Position numbers and translations under genes: made by a program. This document shows, piece after piece, positions 22,904 to 32,800 of a DNA stretch of 64,000 bases. This DNA is from Chlorella sorokiniana. Lineage: Eukaryota; Chlorophyta; Trebouxiophyceae; Chlorellales; Chlorellaceae. The stretch spans positions 682,001 through 746,000 of the forward strand of contig CP084608.1 in the NCBI GenBank assembly GCA_025917655.1. Direction: 5' to 3'. Position 1 is the stretch's first letter. Each line of letters opens with the position of its first letter. The notes under the pieces are model-generated. The model saw nothing but the letters and a program-made list of their open reading frames with translations, was not told where the DNA came from and did no database searches.

Positions 22904-23361
22904 TGTGAAGGGGGCGGAACGCTCGCCGGCAGCTAGCTATTGACAGACTCCTGCTGATCAAGCCCTGCGCTGCGGCTGCATCCTGCAGCCCGCGCGTATG
23001 GGGCGCACGGTCACATCCTTGCAGCAGATGACTGCCGACGAGGCCTTTGGCCTGTGGCTGGGTCACTGGGTGAGGAGCCTGCCTGTGCGGCAGCCTCAGC
23101 CTTGCCTCGCGCTGCAGATGCTCTGCCTCCTCCTCCAGGCACAAGTCGGGCAGTGAGGTACAGCCCTGCCTTGCAGGTGGACAGCGTGTCTGCGGCAGTG
23201 CTTGGCGTGGGGTACAGCGTCACCGCCATCCTCATATTCAGTGAGTGGCGCCGCGCAAGCCGCTGGCGTGCTGCTGCGTGCATTCGCCTCTGCTCAAACC
23301 GATGAATCGTTCCTGCGCTGCAGCGCTTCAAAACGGCTACATCGACCTCTTCCCTGAATGA
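19827..23361 (+). CDS. pentameric ligand-gated ion channel subunit
   Basis: Homologue of the nAChR/GABA-A/GLIC superfamily. ATG 19827 gives a signal peptide (MLTLLLSLSFVSYSGAQ). The extracellular beta-sandwich includes VSSYLDRLLRVDEDNYRWEA, LYFYLSWTDF, MLTNSSYACKFMC and FYQPLDFSHFPFDSFDLTVE. The last holds the conserved FPFD of the signature loop but lacks the flanking cysteine pair, as in prokaryotic channels. M1 is ERFWKPSLINAVLPVILVFL with its conserved Pro. M2 (about 22083-22140) reads RLEVTVALFLSLTAVQFVVV, with R at 0' and L at 9'. Then come the loop DLPTASYIVP, M3, a long cytoplasmic M3-M4 region (22507-22833 plus a small exon near 23017) and M4 (VSAAVLGVGYSVTAILIF). Stop at 23359-23361. 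One intron has a GC donor (22407). One-base frame breaks at 20810-20814 and near 20993. The N-terminal join near 19931-20060 is uncertain. Ligand unknown. Confidence 0.88.
22870..22907 (+). repeat. GT microsatellite in ion-channel intron
   Basis: A nearly perfect (GT)n run lies shortly after the GTGGGT donor of the intron following the M3-M4 exon. It is a likely length-polymorphic site. Confidence 0.85.
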
Positions 23362-23454
23362 TGATCGCCCGAGGCCCAGCCATGAACTGCCACATTGCAA
23401 GTTGTGACAGGCGCAGCCAGAACAATTGAAAACATGATCATCTGTATTAAGAAT

Positions 23455-26400
23455 TCATGTCAGGCTGGGCTGGTCGGCTGGCCAACCGCGCCCGCCCTTC
23501 ACGCCAGGCCACCCTTTCACTTGTTGGCCGACATGTTCATGGCGCTCTCGGTGCCGTACTGCCCCCAGCTGGTCCCTGCCAACGTCGGCCTGCTTGGGCA
23601 TTGCGTCGTCCTGGCCAGCCTTGTTGGGGCCTGCAGCCGGGGGCGGCGCGAGGCACACAACGTCGACACTGTTGTTGCGCAGCGGGACTCGGACGCCTCC
23701 ACCAGAGCCGGCCACGGACATGTCTGGCGGCTCGACCATGCCGCAGCGCTAGCTCACCCTGCCTTGCGGCCTCTGCGCCTAGGCGCTGCGCCTCCTTCAC
23801 CGCTCCCTCGCCCGCCTGCATCGGGCGGGGCTGCTGACTGGCGCTCATGCCCTCGGCGGCCTCTGTGCCGTACCGGCCGCCCGGCGGGTCAGGGCCCAGC
23901 TCCTGCTTCTTTCCAGCATGGTCGTCCTGCTGGGGCAGGAGCAGGGGCAAAGGGACAGGAAGGGCACAGCCAGGCTTGGGCAGGTTGGCAGCCTAGGTCA
24001 TCTAGCCTTGGACCCTCGGGGCAACCTTCAACCCTCACCATCCTCTCCAGTCCCTTGTTGCCAAGTGCCAAGCAGCTTCCGCCTTCAGCCCAAGGCCAGC
24101 ACAAGGGTTCAGGCGACTGCTTTCTACCCAATGCTGCTGGCATCAGATCAGGGCAGGCTGCCTTTCAAGGTTACAAGCTGCGAATGGGAAAAATTGGCGC
24201 AGCTGCAGCAGCAAGCAGAGTATTGGGGTAGCAGGAGAAAACAGGATTGAGCGGGGGTATTGAAGCGGGCGCCTCTCACCGCCGCCGATCAGGCTGCGCG
24301 GCGACAGGCGGCGGTGCGTCACCCAGAGCCCATACACCACCAGCACCCCCGCTCCCATCATGAGCATGCGGTCCCGCGCGCGCGTGGCCGCAGTCAGGGT
24401 GCCCGCGGCGTCCGGCCCGCCGCCTCCGCGCCGCCTCGCCGCCTTCCATGGCAGCACGCTGCCGCCGCCCTCCGCCGCTGCTGTGGGCGCCAGGCCGTGC
24501 GGCGTGTACGCCACCTCGCCCTCGCTGCTGCTGCCCTCCCGCGCCAGCACAAAGTGCCGCTGCGCCCCTGAGCCATCCTCCGGCACCGTGAGGTTGACCG
24601 ACAGGGGCTTGAACCCCGCCTTGCTGACCGTCACCGTGTAGCGCCCGGGGCCAGCGGGCGGTAGAAGTCGCCAAAGCCGTCGCGGGTCAGCACCGACCGG
24701 CTGTTGCCCTCCACTGCAGCGAGCCGGGCGGCAGCAACCCTCGCTGAACAACCAAGGCAGCACGCAGGCAGAAGCTCGGGACGCGCAGGCTGCCGATGCA
24801 CACAAGGGCTGTGTGTGCTGGCCAGCCCGCGCCCCCAGGCGCACCCGTGACGTTGGCACCTCCCAGCGGCTCCGCTCCGCGCCCTTGGACCCCGCAGCTT
24901 GCCCTCCACGCGCACGCTGCCCCACACGCTGCGCACACAGCGGCACGGCAGGCATGCCAGGATGAGCCATCAGGAGAAGGGCAGGCCAGTAGCACACCAA
25001 GGGGCCAAGGCCCCACGCATGCTGGCGGGGGCTTGCAACGGGGCTGCGCCGCTCACCCGCCGTACGCCGCCGCCAGCGGGAAGGCCAGCAGCGCCTCCCT
25101 GTTGTCCTTCCACAGCTGCGCCAGGCCAGCCTCGTCGGGCCACTTGCCGGGGCTGCGTAGAAGGGGGGTGCAGCGTGCAGGAGCCCAGATCAGATGCTAC
25201 GCCCAGCAACATGGATGCATCGCTGGTCATGGTCCGAATGCCAAGTGGGTTACGTGGTGCTAGCAGCAAGGGGGCCAGCCTGCTCGTGCCTTGCTCCGGC
25301 GGGCCCCCCTTCCAGCCCCCTCGCCCACGCACACAATCACAAAAACACCCACCCACCCACCAACACACACCCACCTCAGCTCGAGCGTCAGCTCCATGCA
25401 GGAGGCCACCACATAGTTCCAGTCCTGCATGGACCCGTAGATGGGGTACCAGGCGGCGCCGTTGGTGGTGCCGCCGTTTGGGAACTCCTGCGCAGGGGAG
25501 GGACGACAAAAGCGGGTCTCAGCGGTGCGGAGGCGGGTTGACCAGACGTCGGAGGCGGCTGGCAGAGGCCTGGCCGGCTTCTGCCACCCAAACTTGCACA
25601 AGCAGGGGCGCTCCCAAACCGTGCCGCACCAGGCTCAGCCGAATGCTGCAGCGCACCAACCCCACCTGGTTGTCGGGCTGCGACATGCGGCGGTGGGCGG
25701 TGGCGTACAGGGCGGCCAGGTGGCGGAAGGCGTCGTCGTCGGGGCAGGCCTCGTAGCGCGTGGAGCGGTCGGGGTGCCGTCCCAGGGGTAGTTGGCCACC
25801 AAGGCGCCCTGCGGTGGTGCGGCGGCAGCGGTGGGGGCGGAGGCTGGACACGCCGCAGCGCACGGCCGGCTGCCAGTTGGGCAGCCCGCTCGCAGCATGT
25901 CCCTCCAGGCAAGATCACTGGCGAGGGTCGATCAAGAGCGGACAGAGGGCGCAGGCCGCAAGCTGGCGGGATGCGCCAGGCGTGCTTGAGCAGCGCGGCG
26001 CAGCGCTCACCTCGTGCATGCTGGCCGCCGCCACAAACCCCGTCTTCAACGTCCACTCCATCATCACCCGCGTCTCTGGCTGCTCGTCCCCCCGCTCCAC
26101 CATGCCGTCAAAGCGGTCGGGAAGTCGCGATTCAGGTCCACACCCGCGCTGCAGGGCGGAAGGTGGATGAATGGGAGGCTGGCTGAGGCATCCGGGGTGG
26201 CATGCAAGGTGCAGCAGATCCTTCAGCTCGGCAGCAAGGCTGCCAGGGCACACCAGACGCTGCGGTGGGCCCGACGGTGCTTGCAAAAGCGGCAGGACGT
26301 GTGCAGGGCTCGCGGCGACGCAGAACTGCGCAGCATGCGGGGCCGGGCATGGCTTCCCCCTCACTGGTTGCCGCGCGAGCGCGCGTCGAAGCCGTCCGGG

Positions 26401-27040
26401 TTCATGGCCGGCACCAGCCACAAGTGCATGGAGGTGACGATGCGCTTGGCACGCGGGTCAGACTTGTGGTTGGCGCACAGCCACTCGGCCAAGGCCAGAG
26501 TGAGCACGCGCCCGTGGGCTCGTCACCGTGCACGCCGCCCACGTACTTGACCGCCGGCTCAGCCTCCGCCTGCCCGGGCTTGTCGCTGAGCTCCAGCGCC
26601 CATATGGGCCTGCAACGGGGTGCAGGCGCTGGCATTGGTATGCAATAGATGGACGCAGCTGCGCGCGCGTAGCAGGCGTGTAGCGCAAGGTTTGAACGCA
26701 GCCGCAGCGGCCCCCAGCACGCACGCACTTGTCCAGCGTGCTGCTGCCAATCTTGACCAGCCGGGCAATGGCCTTGCAGCGCTTCTCGTAGCTCTGCAGC
26801 CACTCTGTCAGCTCCTCGTTGTTCAGGTACTTGCGCGTCGCCAGCTGCACAAAGTCTGGGGAGCCGCTGCGCCCGCCGCCGTGCCTGGTTGGCTCTCGTT
26901 GAGCAGCCGGAGCTCGACAATCCCACGTTTTTCTTTTTTCGCTTCAAGGTGGCTGTCTGTGCTGGCAGCGCGCTGACGGGCTCCAAACAAAGGAGCACCG
27001 CTGCCAGGAGAAACAGCAGTGCGGGCCGAACCTTTGCCAT
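23455..27040 (-). CDS. membrane carboxypeptidase, M14 family (SOL1/carboxypeptidase D-like)
   Basis: Secretory-pathway zinc carboxypeptidase that removes C-terminal basic residues in known relatives. ATG 27040 starts a signal peptide ([20 protein letters not shown]). The catalytic domain shows [14 protein letters not shown], the zinc pair in [44 protein letters not shown] and VANYPWDGT. It continues with [20 protein letters not shown] and CMELTLELS, whose Glu is catalytic. A transthyretin-like beta domain follows ([49 protein letters not shown]), as in the N/E subfamily and plant SOL1. One transmembrane helix near 24300-24360 is [18 protein letters not shown]. The cytoplasmic end is uncertain: without splicing the frame stops at 24143. 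An exon group with coding character at 23455-23945 ([19 protein letters not shown]... to ...[15 protein letters not shown]) would make a longer tail. Single-base breaks lie near 26527, 26132, 25780, 24870 and 24650. Confidence 0.86.
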
Positions 27041-27513
27041 CGCAGCGCGATGGAGGCCGGCACGCGCGGCACTGCGACGATCACCCAAATTTACAGCAAC
27101 AACAATCTGACTGGAGCAAAACGGGGTTCCAGTGGTTGTCACGATTTCTGTCGTCAAGAATATGAATGTAGATCTCCGTTCAGCGAAGGTCAAGCTTGAA
27201 GATCCCCGGTTGCGCGTGTTCTCAGCTGGCGCCACGTTTGCACTTGAGCAACACGGGGAACTGCGTGCATTCTGCACGGGGTGAATCACCAACTGCATGA
27301 TACCATGCCGAGTACAGGCGCTGGGCTCCGCAAACGCACTGCCCGTCGTTCGGTGATGCCGTGGCGGTGAAAATCGGACAGGCAAGCAGTAATTCTGGGG
27401 CCGCTTGGTACCGTTGCATCGATGGAATTGCTGCGGCGCCAACTGCAGCCGGACTGAGACTGGCAGCGCTGCCGTCAAATAGTGCCCAGCGTGCAACAAG
27501 CCCTGCATCTCAC
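27041..27513. promoter_or_regulatory. divergent gap, carboxypeptidase (-) / WDR83 (+)
   Basis: A 473-base head-to-head spacer that is visibly less GC-rich than its flanks. It must hold both promoters. No exon is supported. Confidence 0.4.
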
Positions 27514-29370
27514 ATGGGCGTGTATTTGCAGGTTGATCCCATTTTTGAACAAGTTTCACTTATATTTGCTGTTCAAACCAAACCAGGCGGGCGCTGGCAT
27601 GCCGCCCGGCCGCTGGGGCCGGCCCCAGCGCCGGGCTCCTTGCTGCCGCCAAATGAGAAGCTGCCCAGCAGCGAGGCATTCTGCCTCAAGGGCCATGAAG
27701 GCCCCGTGCTGGCAGTGCGCTTCAATGCGCTGGGCACATACTGCATGTCGTGTGGCAAGGTACGTGCAGGGTTCGCAGCTGCCGCGTGCAGCATGCAGTG
27801 CCACGCTGCGCTGTCTCACCCTGTCGGCAGTCGTGGCGGGTGCAGGATCGCAGCGTGCGGCTGTGGAACCCCACCGTGGCATCCCCATCAAGGTCTACAC
27901 CGGCCACGGCTACGACGTGCGGGATGTTGCCGTGGCTGCGGACAACAGCAAGTGCGTCGGCGGCTGCAGCCCTGCAGCACTGGTTCCAGCCTCAGCTGCC
28001 CGCCCACGGCAACCACCAACCACCGCCCCTGGTGCAGGTTTGCCTCCTGCGGCGGCGACCGTCAGGTGTTTCTGTGGGACGTGTCCACCGGCAACATCAT
28101 CCGCAAGTTCAGGGGCCACGACGCCTACATCAACACGGCGAGTGTCGGCTGCGGGGGCCGGGCAGCCCGGGTGAAGACCCCTTGGCGGGCAGCCTGCTTG
28201 AACAACGGCGAATGCACTCTCCTGGCTGAAATTTTCACACGCCTGGCTGCTCCATCCCTTCGCCATGCAGCTGTGCTACAGCCCCAACAACGAGGTGCTT
28301 GTGAGCGGCGGCTACGACGCCGCGGTCAAGGTGTGGGACTGCCGCTCCCGCTCCATCGACCCCATCCAGGTCATGAGGCCCTTCCGCGACTCTGTCACCT
28401 CTGTGGCCGTTACTGAACGGTGCGCAGAGCTTGCACGCAGTCACTGCTGCATGTCTGTGCCTGGACTCCCGCCGCTTGGGCATGCTTGTTTTGGTGACAA
28501 TGACCCCCGCATTGCCGGCCTGCATAAACTGTTGGCACGCGGGACTGCGTCCTCTGCATCTCTCGCTGATGCAGCGGCGAGGTTCTGGCTGGCAGCGTGG
28601 ACGGCACCGTGCGCCGCTTTGACGTGCGCATGGGGCGGCTGTTCACCGACGACCTGCACCACCCGGTGACCTGCGTCAAAGGTGGGGGCGGGGGGCCCCA
28701 GCTCCTGCTGCACAGCTTCCCTGCCCCTTGTGCCCTGTGCCGCAATCCCGACACATGCGCAGGGCCCGCTGCGCTACTGCAGCTGACACCCCCGTTTGCA
28801 CGCCTGCTTGCAGTGAGCCGCGACCAGAACTGCGTGCTTGCCGCATGCATGGACGGCACCATCCGCTTGCTGGACCGCGCCGACGGCGACTTGCTGGCAG
28901 AGTACACTGGTGGGCTTCTGGCACAGCTTGCTGCCGCGCTGTTGCCGAGCCCTTGCTTGAACACCGGCTGCAAAGGTTCGGGGAATCGGCACTCCACAAT
29001 TCTGCTGCAGGGCACAAGCACACCTCCTTCAAGTTGGACTGCTGCTTCACCCCTCCGACGCATTTGTCGTGGGATCGTCCGGTGCGCCACTGCGCTGCAT
29101 GCTGGCTGGCCTCTGCCCCGATGCGGCGCGCCCCCTCCCACAACTGTTGATGTGGTATCGCCGTCAAAGTATGCCACCATGCTGCCACCCACGCGCGCTG
29201 GCCCAACCCATGCAGAGGATGGGCGCGTGTTGTACTGGGAGCTGATGGACGGGGAGCTGGTGCAGTCGTTCAAAGCGCACGGCGACGTCATATGCAGCAT
29301 GGCCATGCACCCCAAGGGCGAGTGCCTGCTGACGTCGTCGGTGGATGGCACCATCAGGGTGTGGACGTGA
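27514..29370 (+). CDS. WDR83: WD40-repeat protein WDR83 (MORG1)
   Basis: Seven-bladed WD40 scaffold. Animal WDR83/MORG1 organises MAPK signalling and is found in spliceosomal C complexes. Blades are easy to follow: CLKGHEGPVLAVRFNALGTY/CGKDRSVRLWNP, YTGHGYDVRDVAVAADN/CGGDRQVFLWDV, RGHDAYINTLCYSPNN/GGYDAAVKVWDCRS, DSVTSVAVTE/GSVDGTVRRFDVR, HPVTCVKVSRDQN/CMDGTIRLLDR, FKLDCCFTPSDAF/EDGRVLYWEL, AHGDVICSMAMHPKGE/SSVDGTIRVWT, then TGA. The phrase VWDCRSRSIDPIQ is characteristic of this orthologue group. An intron with GC donor follows base 28137. The first in-frame ATG is 27514; the conserved protein could instead start at ATG 27599 if one C is missing nearby. Single-base breaks near 27878 and 29055. 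Confidence 0.93.
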
Positions 29371-29833
29371 CAGGCGCAGTTCTGTTTCACCACTGTTTCT
29401 TCAACCGCTGCTTGAGTCCTTCCTCGGCATGTGACTTGCTCACTGCTCAAACTGCCTATCATGCTCCAGCCAGGTGCCTGGCTGGACTGTGCACCTGCCA
29501 GCACTTGCACAGTCGACTGCTGGCTATCTATCTGAACTGCATCTGACCTTTGAGGGCCGCGTCTGCCGTTAGAAGCCCGCGGCCTCTCGGCTGCCCACAA
29601 CTGTCTTCCTGTGCCAGGTCACCGTGCGTAACTGCCGATGAACTTTCGAAACGCGCCCTTTGCACCAACTGCTAGCATGCGGCCAGCATTCTGGTCGTAT
29701 ACTCCGGTTTGGTTCTCGGCTGCCTGCAGGGCCACGCAGTCCGGGCCCAAGGCGCCGAGCGTGCGACAGGACGCCCAAGGCCCTTGGAACGATCCGGCTT
29801 CGAGCGATATTAACTGCATTTCTTGTTGACGAC
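29371..29833. other. spacer between WDR83 and the lectin/beta-helix gene
   Basis: Head-to-tail spacer holding the WDR83 3' UTR and the promoter of the next gene. Base composition is less GC-rich than coding DNA. Nothing else is supported. Confidence 0.5.
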
Positions 29834-32800
29834 ATGGGGACGCGCCGCAGGATGCCTCCTGTCGCACTCTTGTGCCTCGTCATGGGCCTCGTCCACGCCC
29901 GAGCCCAGACACCTCTCACGGGTGACGCAAGATGATCGCATTGCTTCAGAAGCTGCGGAGATGCCTGGGGCCAGGGTTTCTCCCGTGGGAGGCGGACCAC
30001 CCGCCGCCGCCGTCAACACTGCTGCTGCTGTTGCCGCAGCTTTGTTGCCGCCTGATTTTGACGGCCTCGTCCATCCTTCGCAGACCCTGATGGAAAGACA
30101 AATGCCACTGCCTGGGACGGCATCTACTTTCCCTGCGGCAAGACGACGTTTTGCCAGGACAGCGCTGCCTGCTGCCCCATCTGGGTGAGTTTGGTCAAGC
30201 TTCTGCCTGGTGGGGTGCCACGTCAGACACAGCACTGCCGTGCCTGACTTGTGTGCCCTGAGCTGAGTGGTGCAGGGCGTTTGCGGCTACAGAGATCTGG
30301 ACTGCGGCGAGCACTGCATGAGCGGCGCTTGCAAAGGCGCCGGCCGCACCCCCGCCGCCGCCGCCGCCCGCGGACGAAGCGCTGCCCGCCGTCGACCTCA
30401 CCAAGTTCAGCGGTGAGCCCACCCCTCACCTGAGGAAGAGGCGCTCAGTGTAGCTGCATGTTTCCCAAGGGGCCTGCACGCAACGCGTGATGGTGCGTCT
30501 GGACCCCCGCCCCGCCACAGACGCGCTGGTGAGCGTGGAGGAGGGGGTGTGGCGCTGGCGGGCTGCCTGGGCGCGGGCTGGGTGGTGACCCGCGTGGAGA
30601 ATGCCATCTACGGCTCCGTGGAGGCGCGCTGCAACTCCAGCCTCAGCTACACGTGCGCCGCCGCTGCTGCCCATGCTCACGCGGCGGATGCTGCATGAGG
30701 CAGGAGGGGGTCTTGCTTGAACGTTTGGGAGCCCTCGTGACGCCGAGCATGTGCCAGCCTATCCTTTCATCACACTCTTACAAATTGCCTCTCCCCACCC
30801 CCTCCCCCATCTATGCCCGCTGCCGCCTGCAGCATTGTAGCTGCCGCTTGCGTTGGGCAAGCGGCCTGCATGGTGCCAGCGGTGAACGCCATTTTTGACG
30901 ACCCGTGCCCGCTTGTGCGCAAGCGCCTCCAGTTTGGCTACAGGTGGGCCCCAGGCTGCACAGGCGCGCAGGCAAGGGTGCCGGCACTTCAGCCTGCCTG
31001 GCACCGCCGACATGAGGAGCGGCTGCTGCTGCCGCAGGTGCCAGCCTCTGCTGGACCCGTCGGGCGGGCCCCCCGCCCCGCTGCCATCCGATGTCAACCT
31101 GCCGCCCAACGTCGCCAGCCCCCCACCGCAACCCCGGTTGCCTCCTCGCCACCTCCCCCACCCTGGCCTCCCCGCGGCCCAAGCCGCCGCCGCCGCCGAC
31201 GCGGCGGCCCCCGCCACCCTCGCCCCCGCCCAGCCCCAAGCCGCCTTCGCCGCGCCCCCGCCTCCGCCCAAGCCGGCGCCAGTGCCCAGCGTCACGGTGC
31301 CAGCCAATGCCCAGGTGTCGCCGCTGTGGGGCCGCAACGGCGAGTTCTGGTCCTCCACCGGGCGCATACCCGATGTCAGCCAGGCCGGTTATGCGGGTGA
31401 GGCCGGCGGCATAGGCACAGTTGCTTTAGCCTCTTCAACCCGTGCAAGCAGAGGGCATGCATGCGCCAGGCAGCAGCCGCGTAGCCACCCTGGCATCAGC
31501 AGCGTGCCACTGCCGAGCCTGCTGCCTGCTGCGCGTCCACTGCCGACATGCCCTGCCCTGCTGCAGCCAACGACCAGCCCATCCCCACCTACCCCGTCAA
31601 GTTCAACGTGCGCGACTTTGGGGCCAAGGGCGACGGCAGGGCGGGTGCGCTCCGCGGGACGATGGGCAGCTGCGCGAAGCCGGCTGCAGCTGGACCCCCT
31701 GCCGCTGCCCTTGTGCTGCCTTGCCTGTGCCAGCTGTCCCAGGACAGCGCCCCCGCATACAGCCCCCCCCCCGCCCCCTGGGCCCCCCTCTCCTGCCTGC
31801 AGACGACAGCAACGCGTTCAACAGGGCGGTGGACGCTGCGTCACAGCAGGCGAAGAGCAGCGGGCAGGGCGTGGCGGTGCTGGTGCCCGCGGGCGCTACA
31901 GGATCACCAAGACCATCACCATCGGCCAGAGCAACGTGGTGCTGCGGGGGCGGGGGTGAGCCTCGCCGCTTGCCCGGCTGGCTGCTAGCTGTTCTTGCCT
32001 GCCGCCGCACTTTGAGGGGCCGCTGCACATCCGGTTTGCGGGGACGCACGGCGCACTCCTTGACTTGCACTCTGCATCGCCGTGAAAGCACTTCTGCCGC
32101 CTGCTGGCCGGCACGGGCCCCTGGCGCCACCCTATACCCCCACTCCTGCTCACACATGCACTCATTCATGCTGCACCCACGCCCTCGCTCCCAGGTGGGC
32201 TCCACCACCCTCGTCTTCCCGCTGGGCATGGCTGACGTGTACGGCAAGGGCCAGGCCTGGGCCTTTGGCGGCACCTGGCTCACGTGAGGCGCAGCCCCGC
32301 TCCCCTGCCTGCCTGCCCGCCAACCGCGCAGCTCCACCCAAAGCAGAGGTCTGCGGGCGCTGGTGAGGGCCACGCTTCCGCTTGCCCTCATGCGGCCTTG
32401 CTGGTTGTCGCGTCCTCCTGCCGCAGCATCCTGGGCAAGAACCCCGACTCCAAGGATGTGAAGAACCAGCTGACCACCGTCACCGCCACCATCCCCAAGG
32501 GCAGCCGCCGCGTGTCGGTGAGCTGGCAGCCAGTGTGGCGGCGGCGGGGCGGAGCTCCGCTACTTGATACTTGAATTGAGAGAGGGAGGGTGGCCCCTCC
32601 TCTGTGAATGAGCCGGGATGCCTGCCCTGGGTCGGTCTCTTGCTGCATTTTAGCACAGGCAGCACCTCGCAGCACACCAGGTGGTCGGCAGGTCAACGTG
32701 CGCTGCTGGCCCCTGCCCCCAGGTGGCCTCCACGCGCGGCATCCAGGCAGGCCAGTGGCTGCGCATCTTCGTCACCGCCCCCAACAACCGCAACCGGCGG

